51,296 nucleotides of DNA, taken from contig CAYLTY010000032.1 of the NCBI GenBank assembly GCA_964386705.1, positions 1 through 51,296 of the forward strand. The letters are read 5' to 3'. The notes below the pieces were generated by a model. That model ran no database searches, was not told the origin of the DNA, and was given only the letters and a program-made list of their open reading frames with translations. Positions 25,751 to 35,181 of this stretch are shown piece after piece. Every line of letters begins with the position of its first letter. Position 1 is the stretch's first letter. Both the position numbers and the translations under genes were made by a program. The DNA comes from AM-0621 sp964386705. Lineage in GTDB: Bacteria > Planctomycetota > Planctomycetia > Planctomycetales > Planctomycetaceae.

Positions 25751-28700
25751 TCACGAGCCGTTCAGGGCCCTCAACACATCTGTGCTCAACACGAACGTCT
25801 CATCGATCACCTCAATGTTGATAGCAATGTCATTGCCGCCACCTTTGGCGGCCAAGTCAGTGCTGCCATTGCCGTTCAGTTGGTCATCGCCCTGCTGGCC
25901 CAACAGCGTATCCTGTTCCGAGCCACCCAGCAGCGTGTCGTTGCCGTCACCACCGATAATCAGGTCGCGACCAGCATCACCAAAGACGAAATCGTTGCCA
26001 TCGCCAGCTGAGATCAGGTCATCACCGTTCCCGCCATAGATGGTGTCGTCACCGTCATCGCCGCGAATGGTATCGTTGCCGTCGCCGCCATTGATCAGGT
26101 CGTTGCCATGATCTCCGATCAAACGATCGTTGCCCGAGTTACCGACGAGAACGTCGTCGTTACGACCACCATTCACGGTATCGTTACCAGACCCGGCGAT
26201 CAGAGTGTCGAGCCCCAGATTGCCGAACATGGAGTCGTTGCCGAGTCCGCCCAGCAGGCTGTCGTCGTCAAACCCACCGTCCAGCGTGTCGTTGCCGTCC
26301 CCGCCATCCAGCGAATCGTTCCCGAAGCCGCCATTGAGCTGGTCGTCGCCCACTCCACCGCTCACAACGTCAACACCGGCTCCGCCGGAAGCCTGGTCGT
26401 TACCCGTCCCGCCGATGACGTTGTCCGCCCCGTTGCCACCATCAATGGTGTCGTTGCCAGCACGTCCGTCGAGGATGTCGTTGTCATCGCCGCCGTCCAT
26501 GAACTCGCCATCCGGGCTGCCGACCAGAATGTCGTTACCGGATCCCCCGAGAAGCGAAACAAACAATGTCTGGTAGCTTCCATTCTGAGCGGTGACTAAG
26601 TCGTTCCCGGCGTCGCCGTTCACAACCAGCAGCCCGAGCGACACAGGATTCAGGTTTCCGATAGAGATCGAGTCGTCGCCGCCGCCGCCATTAATGGACA
26701 CCGACGCTCCAAGTTCAGGAACTGTCAGAGTCTGACCACTTTCGGTTACCGTCAGTTCCCCCGCGGAGGTGGAGCCCACAGCAACTACGTTGCCCGTGGT
26801 GCCCAGTAATACCTGAATACCATCCTGACCGTCTCCTCCGTCGAGGGTGTCATTGCCCTGACCAGCACCCTTCCAGACCAGCGTGTCGTCGTCTTCACCA
26901 CCGAGGACCAGGTCATTACCACCCTGGCCTAGAATGATATCCTGACCTTCGCCACCATCGAGCGTGTCGTTGCCGCCGCCACCGTAGATGGAGTCATTAC
27001 CGCCCGCCCCTTGGATCGAATCATCACCCAGGTCACCAACGATCAGATCTTCGGCATTGCTACCAATAATCGTGTCGTTGCCTGCTCCTCCACTAATTGT
27101 TGATGGGGCGATATTACCAACAGGCGGTGGTGGTGGTGGTGGTGGCGGTGGTGGCGGTGGTGGTGGTGGTGGCGCCGGTGGTGTTGCTCCCAAGGACGCG
27201 ATGAAGATCGCTGAGTCGAACCCTGCGTCGAACGAGTCAGCCAGAATGAATGAGATTGTGTTATTCTGGGCACCATTACCGATGAAAATACTGAACTGCA
27301 GCAGCGGATTGCCATTCGGAGCCAGCAGACCATTCAGCCCCGTGCCCGCAATAGCCGCCATATCCGGGTGATCGATATTAACAGGCGCCCCGTTGAATTG
27401 AGCGACGTTCGTTCCATTCAAATAGATACCGAACCCGTCGATAAACGCAGTCCCGACAAAGCCGGGAAACTCGTCCGAGCCGAAGGCCAGGGTAAAGAAC
27501 AACGTGTCGAATCCCGGCTGGAGATCAAACGTGATATCCAGCTGGGTAACGTCGTTGTGATCGAGAGTACCACCCGTAATCGGATCCAGGAGGGCCTCTT
27601 GCGCCGGTGTCGCGGGCACACCGTAAGAGGTGCTCAGAAAGAATGCCGAACTGGGTTGGATGATTTCGCCGACATCTCCCGTACTAAACACGATACCGTC
27701 ACCCAAGAGGCCGTAAGGCGCGCCCGTCCCAGCGGTGAAGGTTCCGGCAGATGAGGTACCACCAAGCCCTGTTTGCGCAGAAAGATTTGAATTCGTGACT
27801 GAAATTCCGCCGGTCGTGCCGACGACCGTATTCGTGATTGTCGCCGTGTTCGTCGTCGGCGTGATCGAGAAACCGCTCGGAATATTGGAATCGTCGGCGA
27901 CGATCTGACCGACTACCGACGTGGTCGCTAACGACGCGTTTGTGGCGTTCCCGAAGTTCAGGAAGAACTGTTCAGACTGTTCGAACGTAGTATCACCATT
28001 CACCAGCACGGTGATGATGACTCCGGTCTGACCGGGTGCGAAGGTGATAGTACCGTTTAGCGACTGGTAGTCACTGGGCGCAGTTGCGCTGTCATCCGCA
28101 GTTGAAAAGTCGACGGTAATCGCTTTGGTGGACGCTACGTTCAACGCCACCAGGAAGTTCATTGCGACCGTACCAGTATTACCTTCGGTGACAATGCCGT
28201 TGTCGATTGTGATCGTCGGCAGGGATGCCGCATTGTTGTCGATCAGATCGTTGCCTTCGCCGCCGTCAAGCGTGTCACGTCCGTCCAGTCCGAGGAGGGT
28301 ATCGTCGCCGCCATTTCCATACTGCGCATCGTCGCCAGCTTCGCCCGAGGTAGTGTCCTGGCCGCCACCGCCGAACAGCGTATCGTTTCCTGCACCGCCA
28401 AAGACCTGATCGTCGCCCAGATCGCCATGCACGGTATCAGCACCAGCGTCACCGAGGACGGTATCGTTGGACGTTCCGCCGTGTACCAGATCGTCGCCGT
28501 CACCACCCAAGACCTGATCAGCGCCGCCCTGGCCGTTCACCAGATCGTTTCCAGCGTCGCCGCTGACAGTATCAAAGCCAGCGCCGCCGTAAACGGTATC
28601 GCTGCCTTCGTCGCCATTCACGCTGTCGTTACCGAGATCGCCGCTGATGAAGTCCGCCTCTGTGCCGCCGCTCAGTGTATCCGAGCCATCACCGCCGTTG

Positions 28701-29359
28701 ATTGAATCCAGGCCAACTGCACCAGACACCGAGTCGTTGCCGTCGCCACCGTCAATCGTATCACTGCCATCCTCGCCGAGAACGTTGTCGTCGCCGTCTC
28801 CAGCATTGATTGCGTCGCTGCCTGTGCCGCCCAGCACAGTGTCATTTCCGTCGCCAGCAACAATGGTGTCGTTGCCGCCCAGGGCGTTGATTGAATCATC
28901 GCCATCGCCTGCATCAATCTGCTCGGCGAAGTCGGCGCTGCCCGTGATGGTATCGTTACCATTCCCCGTGCGAATCGAAATTGACGCCAGGTTGGTGAAG
29001 GCCGATGCCGTAACCCCACTGACATCGACCGTGTTCTCAGAATCGCCGGTGCTGATCACCAACGACGTTATCTGCGTTGGAGTCAGAGTCGGAGCATCCG
29101 ACGTTGGAGTTCCATTGATAACAATCTGGACCCGAGCGGCATTGGACGGATCCTGCCGAACAGCGACGCTCTCATTGGCATCCGTGAGGATCTGCAGCTC
29201 ACCCGCCAGGAAGAGTGTTGTGGCCGTCAAGAGAGCTCGCTCTTCCACGGCCTCAACTTCGCTCAGCAGCATCGGTGACAATGCTGCTCGATGCCGCGAA
29301 CGCTTTCGCTTCTCCTTGAACTTCCTGCGCAAGCCCTCTAGCCAGGGACGAATAGCCAC
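25751..29359 (-). CDS. Giant RTX/Calx-beta/choice-of-anchor L surface protein
   Basis: A 1202-residue protein. I place the start at a GTG (29359), with AGGAG at 29366-29370 six bases upstream; the longer frame to 29491 has no such site. The very basic N-terminus (RRKFKEKRKRSRHR) is followed by EVEAVEERALLTA, the planctomycete-type N-terminal motif of large exported proteins. Then come RTX nonapeptides GGxGxDxx (about 138-378), a Calx-beta domain (about 380-490), a choice-of-anchor L domain (about 495-723), 17 prolines (730-746), and two more RTX blocks (about 750-870 and 960-1166). RTX repeats fold into calcium-loaded beta rolls. A large secreted adhesion or matrix protein is the likely role. 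The last 30 residues have no RTX signature. Confidence 0.88.
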   Translation of the reverse strand: MAIRPWLEGLRRKFKEKRKRSRHRAALSPMLLSEVEAVEERALLTATTLFLAGELQILTDANESVAVRQDPSNAARVQIVINGTPTSDAPTLTPTQITSLVISTGDSENTVDVSGVTASAFTNLASISIRTGNGNDTITGSADFAEQIDAGDGDDSINALGGNDTIVAGDGNDTVLGGTGSDAINAGDGDDNVLGEDGSDTIDGGDGNDSVSGAVGLDSINGGDGSDTLSGGTEADFISGDLGNDSVNGDEGSDTVYGGAGFDTVSGDAGNDLVNGQGGADQVLGGDGDDLVHGGTSNDTVLGDAGADTVHGDLGDDQVFGGAGNDTLFGGGGQDTTSGEAGDDAQYGNGGDDTLLGLDGRDTLDGGEGNDLIDNNAASLPTITIDNGIVTEGNTGTVAMNFLVALNVASTKAITVDFSTADDSATAPSDYQSLNGTITFAPGQTGVIITVLVNGDTTFEQSEQFFLNFGNATNASLATTSVVGQIVADDSNIPSGFSITPTTNTATITNTVVGTTGGISVTNSNLSAQTGLGGTSSAGTFTAGTGAPYGLLGDGIVFSTGDVGEIIQPSSAFFLSTSYGVPATPAQEALLDPITGGTLDHNDVTQLDITFDLQPGFDTLFFTLAFGSDEFPGFVGTAFIDGFGIYLNGTNVAQFNGAPVNIDHPDMAAIAGTGLNGLLAPNGNPLLQFSIFIGNGAQNNTISFILADSFDAGFDSAIFIASLGATPPAPPPPPPPPPPPPPPPPPVGNIAPSTISGGAGNDTIIGSNAEDLIVGDLGDDSIQGAGGNDSIYGGGGNDTLDGGEGQDIILGQGGNDLVLGGEDDDTLVWKGAGQGNDTLDGGDGQDGIQVLLGTTGNVVAVGSTSAGELTVTESGQTLTVPELGASVSINGGGGDDSISIGNLNPVSLGLLVVNGDAGNDLVTAQNGSYQTLFVSLLGGSGNDILVGSPDGEFMDGGDDNDILDGRAGNDTIDGGNGADNVIGGTGNDQASGGAGVDVVSGGVGDDQLNGGFGNDSLDGGDGNDTLDGGFDDDSLLGGLGNDSMFGNLGLDTLIAGSGNDTVNGGRNDDVLVGNSGNDRLIGDHGNDLINGGDGNDTIRGDDGDDTIYGGNGDDLISAGDGNDFVFGDAGRDLIIGGDGNDTLLGGSEQDTLLGQQGDDQLNGNGSTDLAAKGGGNDIAINIEVIDETFVLSTDVLRALNGS
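27122..27172. repeat. Triplet microsatellite encoding 17 prolines
   Basis: Seventeen triplets, all TGG or CGG on the plus strand except the first (AGG), encode an unbroken proline run on the minus strand. The TGG blocks number 6, 2 and 5, split by single CGG units. The plus strand is a G-rich tract able to form G-quadruplexes. Slippage would change linker length without a frameshift. Confidence 0.9.
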
Positions 29360-29891
29360 GTCGGTCTCCTTTCCTTTACGAGCGGTCGCTCCATCGCAGA
29401 TTGAACGCATGCGGGACACAATCGCCCCTGCCCGTCGATGGTTCGGACCACGGGTTCCACCTCGTGGTAAAAGCCCCAGCCGACGGTTCAAATCAGACTT
29501 GCGGTTCCGACCCTCAGGACTTGGTAGTCTCGCGCCAACTGCTCAGCATGTGCGGGATGCGCCGAACCTGCGTGAGAGTGGAGTCGTACCGCTTGTTTCG
29601 CACTCGATATTTCGACCGGCAATGCGGGCGGAGACGCCTGAATCCGCTTCTACGGGATATGACGGTGCCATCCGCGGCGGAGAATCCGGCACCCGCAGTA
29701 CGACGAATACCTAAGGCACAAAACAGAGAAGCGCCCCAAACAGATAGCAAGACACAATCCTCAGCATCGCTACATTCGGCAGACTCAACCAAACCCGCAA
29801 AGAGAGCCAGAATTCGGTCGCGCGCGTCGCGATAAGTTTCCGGCAGTGCGATTACAACTCAAGTCAATGCTGGCGACGCAGCATTGGGCCA
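29360..29891. other. Intergenic region upstream of the RTX gene, 532 bases
   Basis: This stretch is the leader and promoter region of the RTX gene and follows the methyltransferase gene on the same strand. Frames here have no protein-like content. I looked for a cyclic-di-GMP riboswitch, which would suit an adhesin, and could not match its consensus. AGGAG at 29366-29370 is the only clear signal. Confidence 0.5.
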
Positions 29892-30806
29892 TCAATCCAC
29901 ATGATCAGTTCTTCGAAAGACAAACTCGTTGCATCCGTGCCCGCAGCGAGTGATTAATTCTTCAAGTACAAAATCCCGGTCGCGAAAAAATCGAAAAATC
30001 TCTTCGGGTTTCGCGACCTCGAACGGCCAGCCTCCAACCCAATCCTTCAAGTCAATCCACCAATCCATGCCACGTTGATCGCGATTGTTCTGCCGAAACT
30101 CATTGATCCACGAAATAATTGGGACGAGCGGATTTCGCAGGCTGACCAGACGAACCAGACAGGCGAGCATCGTCGTCAACAGCCGTTTCAGAGGCCAGTA
30201 CAGGCCGATGACAGCGACATACAACGGTCGCAACCACCTGGGAAGTCGTTGATACCATGACTTAACAAGCTTCCAGGCACGCGACACATATTCTTCATCA
30301 TTGTAAATAGCGATGACCACTTGGCCGCCGGCGGCAACACGTGGAGCAAGTAATTCAATTGCTCGCCACATTGCGCCGGTGTGATGTGCGACTCCCCAAC
30401 AGTACACGACGTCAAACGCGCCTAGCCCCTGCATGAAAGACTCATCCAGCAGCGAGCCCTGAGTGATCATCCATTCCGGCCCTGCTCCTCCATACGTCTT
30501 CTTCAGGTGCTGCGCGCACGCCACAGAGTTCTCGTCGTAGTCGAACGACGTGACAGCTGCCCCTAAGCGATGTGCTGCCAGACTAAACAGGCCGCTACCA
30601 CAACCCGCATCCAGAAACCGCTTCTGACTAAGCCCTTCGCACTTCAGGAGTTTTTGAACAGACGACGTTGCAGCTGCAATGCGTTGCTCATCCAATTTGG
30701 TCAAGAATGACGCCCAGTTGCGGCCAAATTCGAAATGAGCTTGATTAGGGTCACCTGCGGTCACGGTTTCAAGAGGCTCCTGTTGAATCCCGCTCGTTAC
30801 AGACAT
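29892..30806 (-). CDS. Class I SAM-dependent methyltransferase
   Basis: A 304-residue protein with motif I FLDAGCGSGLFS, an acidic strand end SFDYDENS and the post-motif YCWGVAHHTG typical of UbiG/UbiE-like small-molecule methyltransferases. Residues about 180-235 are rich in Trp, Arg and Leu (YQRLPRWLRPLYVAVIGLYW), suggesting membrane association. It lies divergently beside a flippase and a glycosyltransferase, so methylation of a glycan or lipid-linked sugar is plausible but not shown. The base composition is more AT-rich than in neighbouring genes. Confidence 0.85.
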   Translation of the reverse strand: MSVTSGIQQEPLETVTAGDPNQAHFEFGRNWASFLTKLDEQRIAAATSSVQKLLKCEGLSQKRFLDAGCGSGLFSLAAHRLGAAVTSFDYDENSVACAQHLKKTYGGAGPEWMITQGSLLDESFMQGLGAFDVVYCWGVAHHTGAMWRAIELLAPRVAAGGQVVIAIYNDEEYVSRAWKLVKSWYQRLPRWLRPLYVAVIGLYWPLKRLLTTMLACLVRLVSLRNPLVPIISWINEFRQNNRDQRGMDWWIDLKDWVGGWPFEVAKPEEIFRFFRDRDFVLEELITRCGHGCNEFVFRRTDHVD

Positions 30807-31065
30807 GTCTCATCTTCTTAGAGAACGCGAACCATGAACAAGCGCAACCACTCAGAGGGCGTTGAACGCTGGCTGCTGGTCGTGCATGCCGCCACGATGC
30901 AGCTCAAGAAGTCCGTTCCAGATCCTGCGTTACGTTGATCAATCAAGGACTGAGGCGTGCCTGCATCTTCGTGATCTAGCATCATTCGACAGAACAATCC
31001 TAACGTCGAACAGAACCAAGTCGAACGATTGCGGCAGGGGAGCTCAAATCAGGAACGATGTCCCG

Positions 31066-32418
31066 ATGTCTTTTATTCAGCGAGCGTCCAAACGGTTGGA
31101 AGTCGATCAGGCAGTCGCTTATGCCGTCGCAACTCGAGGTTGGCAAATCCTGGCCGGACCGGTCACCGCGATTCTGATGACCCGCTTTTTCCCCAAAGAG
31201 CTGCAAGGCTACTTCTACACCTTTGGAAGCGTTCTCTCCCTGCAGATGTTCTTCGAGCTGGGCCTGCAAACGGTGCTCATCAACCTGATGGCCCACGAAT
31301 GGGCTCACTTGAAGGTACAAGACGACGGCTCGATTGCTGGCGATGAAGCCGCTGGTTCACGACTGGCCAGCTTGCTTCGAATGACGGACCGCTGGTACGC
31401 ATTCTGTGCCGTGTTGTTTGCAATTGTCGTAGGATTGTCTGGCTTCTATTTCTTTCGGCATCACGAAAGTGACATTCCCTGGCAAGGCCCCTGGCTCTGT
31501 CTCGTTGCCATTACGGGGCTGTCACTTCGGCTGGTACCACGAATCGCCCTGCTGGAAGGGTGCCACCGAATGCGGGAGGTCAACGCCGCCCGTTTCTGGC
31601 AGGCGCTCATCGGAAACCTCGCCGTCTGGACTGCCATGTACGCCGGGTTGGGTTTGTGGACTGCCGTCATCTCTGGCGCGGTGAGACTCGCCTGGGAAGC
31701 ATGGCTGGTAAACGTTCGATTCAGCGGCTTGCGTCGCAGCATTCTCCAACTCGGTGGAGAGCAACGGTTGGACTGGCAGCAGGAGGTGTGGCCTCTGCAG
31801 TGGCGTATTGCAATCCAGGGGCTGGGCTTCTGGGCCGCAACGAGCCTCTTCACTCCGGTCATGTTTCACTACCACGGCAGCGTTGTGGCGGGCCAGATGG
31901 GAATGACCTGGACATTAATCACCGCCGTTCAATCCGCGGGTGGAGCCTGGCTTTCGACGCGGGCACCAACGTTCGCCGGACTTGTCGCACGCCGTGAATT
32001 TGCCGCCCTTGATCGACTACTCTTCAAGCTCACCCTGGCAAGCCTCATTTTCATATTCTCGAGTGCCTGCGTAGCCCTGCTGGGATTGGCGGTGCTCGAT
32101 GAGTTCGTTCCTCGACTCGCAGCCCGCCTGCTACCCGTCGCGCCAACTGCTATGTTCTTTGGCGGCATCCTCATCTACCAGCTGCTGGTACCTCAGGCAT
32201 ATAACATTAGAGCTCATCGCATTGAACCATTCTATCTGTGGGGCACGGTCATCTATGCTACGATCGGCCTCAACGTGTGGTATTGGGGAGCGACCGTGGG
32301 ACCGTTCGGCGCAGCAGCCGCATATTCAGTATTACTCCTTTTTCTATATGCCCCCCTCCACACGTGGATCTGGTTGCGAGTTCGTAGCGAGAGACAAACA
32401 GTGCGGGATACGAACTAA
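31066..32418 (+). CDS. Polysaccharide flippase (MATE/MOP superfamily, Wzx-like)
   Basis: A 450-residue inner-membrane protein with about twelve hydrophobic segments, for example WYAFCAVLFAIVVGLSGFYF and SLIFIFSSACVALLGLAVL. The first segment (WQILAGPVTAILMTRFF, then LQGYFYTFGS) matches O-antigen/lipid-linked oligosaccharide translocases. It would move lipid-linked sugars across the membrane. I chose the ATG at 31066 (MSFIQRASKRL), as the open frame upstream does not look like protein. It is followed after 15 bases by a glycosyltransferase and then an SGNH hydrolase: a glycan unit. Confidence 0.82.
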   Translation: MSFIQRASKRLEVDQAVAYAVATRGWQILAGPVTAILMTRFFPKELQGYFYTFGSVLSLQMFFELGLQTVLINLMAHEWAHLKVQDDGSIAGDEAAGSRLASLLRMTDRWYAFCAVLFAIVVGLSGFYFFRHHESDIPWQGPWLCLVAITGLSLRLVPRIALLEGCHRMREVNAARFWQALIGNLAVWTAMYAGLGLWTAVISGAVRLAWEAWLVNVRFSGLRRSILQLGGEQRLDWQQEVWPLQWRIAIQGLGFWAATSLFTPVMFHYHGSVVAGQMGMTWTLITAVQSAGGAWLSTRAPTFAGLVARREFAALDRLLFKLTLASLIFIFSSACVALLGLAVLDEFVPRLAARLLPVAPTAMFFGGILIYQLLVPQAYNIRAHRIEPFYLWGTVIYATIGLNVWYWGATVGPFGAAAAYSVLLLFLYAPLHTWIWLRVRSERQTVRDTN

Positions 32419-32433
32419 CTGGAAAACCTAGCA

Positions 32434-33678
32434 ATGCATATCGCCATTATGGCTCTGAATGCATACCCCGCAGTTCTCCCATCGTCAGGCACGCGGATCG
32501 GCGGACTTGAAAACTTTGCCTGGACTCTGGCAACCGAGTTGGCACAACAGCCTTCGATTGATGTCAGCCTGCTCGTGCGGCATACAAGAAGTTTGGACAG
32601 TCACAATGTCCGTGGCGTCCAACTGGTTGAAACGATCGAGCGACTCCGGAACATTCGCCGCGATGTCTCACATTGTCTCGAGAGGCAGCAAGGGTTTCCG
32701 TGGGTAAGACTTCGCTCCTGGAATTGGAGTCTTTCGTACAAGGTTCCACTGCTGGCGATCCGTCGCGTTTTTGGTCCAGCCGCCACAACAAGAGATCGAA
32801 TTGAACGTATGCTCGATCGTTCGCGGCCCGACGTTCTGGTAGCCATGGGCGTGAATGCAGACTCTGCCGCAGCATTAAAGATCGCCCGACAACGAAACTT
32901 ACCAGCACTGCTGTGGGTGAGATCAAATATGGATCTCGAAGAGCAATTCACAGTGAATCCGGAATTTGTCAGCGCCTGCGGGGCCAGATCCATAGACTTC
33001 CGGGAATCAGTTCAAGCGAGTCAGATTGTATTATGTCAAACTGAATGGCAGCGAGATCAGCTCAAACGGCTCACCGGAATTGAAGCCACAATTATCAAGA
33101 CTCCGGTAGACCTCGCTCGCTTCTCGCCCGTTGAGAACGCCACTGATCATCGAAGCGGAGTGCTGTGGATTGGCCGATACGATCGGTTCCATAAACGGCC
33201 ACTACTAGCCATCGAGATTGCGAAACGCTGCCCGAGTCTGCATTTTCGGATGATCATCAACCGCAATGATGAAGAAGTTCGAACCGAAGTGCTTTCAGAC
33301 ATGCCGGCCAATGTGGAGATCGTTGATTACGTACCACGCGATGAAACACCGTCCCTCTATCGCCAAGCCAGAATCTTTCTCTCGACGAGCGCTGCGGCGG
33401 TAGAAGGATTTCCAAATGTGCTATTAGAGGCAGCCGCAACAGGAACACCCATCGTCTCGCTGGAAGAGTTCGATCACTTCATTGCCAGCTCGCGGGCAGG
33501 AATCGTTACTGGGCTCGACGTTGAAGCTGCCGCACTCTCATGCCGTCAACTTTCAGAGTCATCAGCACAATGGTCTGAATGTTCTGCAGCTGGGCCGCAA
33601 TACGTGGCCCGCCAGCATTCGGTAGAAGCCACCGTTCACAGCGTCATCGCTGTTGCCAAGAGTCTGACCAAGCGATAA
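32434..33678 (+). CDS. Glycosyltransferase family 4 (GT-B)
   Basis: A 414-residue retaining glycosyltransferase. The N-domain has the GGLENFAWTLATEL loop near the start. The C-domain has SGVLWIGRYDRFHKRP and the donor-binding EGFPNVLLEAAATGTPIVS, typical of GT4. It transfers a sugar from a nucleotide donor to a lipid-linked acceptor or similar. It begins 15 bases after the flippase, so both are in one operon. Donor and acceptor are unknown. Confidence 0.9.
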   Translation: MHIAIMALNAYPAVLPSSGTRIGGLENFAWTLATELAQQPSIDVSLLVRHTRSLDSHNVRGVQLVETIERLRNIRRDVSHCLERQQGFPWVRLRSWNWSLSYKVPLLAIRRVFGPAATTRDRIERMLDRSRPDVLVAMGVNADSAAALKIARQRNLPALLWVRSNMDLEEQFTVNPEFVSACGARSIDFRESVQASQIVLCQTEWQRDQLKRLTGIEATIIKTPVDLARFSPVENATDHRSGVLWIGRYDRFHKRPLLAIEIAKRCPSLHFRMIINRNDEEVRTEVLSDMPANVEIVDYVPRDETPSLYRQARIFLSTSAAAVEGFPNVLLEAAATGTPIVSLEEFDHFIASSRAGIVTGLDVEAAALSCRQLSESSAQWSECSAAGPQYVARQHSVEATVHSVIAVAKSLTKR

Positions 33679-33737
33679 TCATTGAGGTTTGTCGCGAAAT
33701 CACCTTTCAGGCACAGTCTTTTGGATCACAAGGCTTA

Positions 33738-35114
33738 ATGACCTCATCCAGCCCGCCGCTTCCAACGATGACACCGCGTGCGCCTCAAAATCGACGGCGG
33801 CGTTTATTATTTGTGGGTGTAACAGTATGCCTGACAGGCATGATCTGCGTGTCGATTCTAGAAGTTGCCTGTCGCATGCTGGGCTTTGGCCCCGTGCCTC
33901 CAACGGTGGCAACTGCAATTGATCCAGACAAGCTGCACTCAGAACCGTGGCTGCGCGAAGCACAACAAAAGCGGTGGGTTCATCCACCCTTTCGAACCAC
34001 AACTGTCAGCACGGATGAGCATTCGTCCGGGTCAATTATAATAAAGCGCAATAATTGCGGATTTCGAGAGGATGCAGACACACCCATTTCCAAACCTGAG
34101 GGCACTTTTCGAATTCTTGTTTTAGGTGATTCTCATACCGATGGTGTCTGCCTCAACACTGAAAGCTACGCAAATCTGCTTGAGGCTGACCTAAACGCCA
34201 GCGACCTTGGACAGAAATTCGATGTCATCAATGCTGGGCAGGTGACATTCTCTCCTTACCAGGAATGGTGGTTGTACGAAACTATCGGAAGGCGTTTCTC
34301 GCCCGATCTCATTATCGTTGGAATGTACGCTGGCAACGACTACTGGGACCTTATGCAACGGAAGGATCGAGTCCATCTCGCGCCAGCCGAAGGAGGGTTT
34401 GTGCACGCTGAACCCGCACCGGCGCCAACATCCACTTCACCGCCAACCAACGCTCCAGAACAACAAGCAGACTCGCAATCCATTGCCAGACGTCTCAAAA
34501 ACGTTGTCCGCGACTACTCCTCAACATATCACGCCCTGGCATCGATTGATTCGCTGCGAACTCTCTTCGGCAATCCCCCCCGCTACTCGCCATTGGAACT
34601 ACGGATTCAAAAGCTGGCCCCAATGGCACAGGCCGCGTACTGGCAAAGCCTCGGTCAGGCAGCACACTTCGCATCCGCACCCGGCGACCTGCCGGTAGCG
34701 GATGCAGCCTGGAGGCATACCGTCCGGCTGTTTGAGTCCAGTGCAGCTCGTGACGGAGCAGAGCTGCTGTTTCTAGTGATTCCCAGCCTGCAAGAAATCT
34801 GTCCTGAAATCGATCCAGATGGCCTTTCAACGGCAACTGCCACGCTGGAACTCACGCCAGAACAAGCCAACCTGAGCTCTCGAGTTCGGACAATGGCCGC
34901 AACTGCCGTGCGAGACTCCGGATACGAAGTTTTCGATCTCTTTGACGAACTGTCGACTTCTCGCAAGACTAACCCAAGTAATCGGTTGTTCTATCGGTTC
35001 GACCACCACTTGGCCCCGGACGGACAGCGCGTGGTGGCTGACGCGTTACTTCGGCGGCTTCGGAATCACTTTTCGAAAGCTGCTCCGTTGCATCGCGCCA
35101 GCCCCAGCCAGTGA
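33738..35114 (+). CDS. Membrane-anchored SGNH/GDSL hydrolase
   Basis: A 458-residue protein with one N-terminal membrane helix (LLFVGVTVCLTGMICVSIL) after a basic Arg run, then a periplasmic SGNH domain. Block I is GDSHTDG (Ser132), block III GMYAGNDYWD (Asn200, Asp201) and block V YRFDHHLAPDG (Asp422, His424). A Pro/Ala/Thr-rich segment near 235-255 is a flexible insert. The likely role is adding or removing O-acetyl groups on the polymer handled by the preceding genes. The ATG at 33738 follows AAGG; the open frame starts inside the glycosyltransferase gene, but that part is not coding. Confidence 0.82.
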   Translation: MTSSSPPLPTMTPRAPQNRRRRLLFVGVTVCLTGMICVSILEVACRMLGFGPVPPTVATAIDPDKLHSEPWLREAQQKRWVHPPFRTTTVSTDEHSSGSIIIKRNNCGFREDADTPISKPEGTFRILVLGDSHTDGVCLNTESYANLLEADLNASDLGQKFDVINAGQVTFSPYQEWWLYETIGRRFSPDLIIVGMYAGNDYWDLMQRKDRVHLAPAEGGFVHAEPAPAPTSTSPPTNAPEQQADSQSIARRLKNVVRDYSSTYHALASIDSLRTLFGNPPRYSPLELRIQKLAPMAQAAYWQSLGQAAHFASAPGDLPVADAAWRHTVRLFESSAARDGAELLFLVIPSLQEICPEIDPDGLSTATATLELTPEQANLSSRVRTMAATAVRDSGYEVFDLFDELSTSRKTNPSNRLFYRFDHHLAPDGQRVVADALLRRLRNHFSKAAPLHRASPSQ

Positions 35115-35181
35115 TCCTTTCATTCTTCCTCTCTGAGAGAATTGCTCTAAGATGAATCCGGGACCATGGAGGAATGCTTTG

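Noticed and set aside
25782..29100. Dense GTCGTTGCC-type DNA repeats that look like a CRISPR array or tandem repeat locus
   Set aside because: The period and coding phase are those of RTX nonapeptide codons on the minus strand, with no unique equal-length spacers.
29360..29891. Possible cyclic-di-GMP riboswitch upstream of the RTX gene
   Set aside because: Tried to match the GEMM consensus on the minus strand; key segments are absent.
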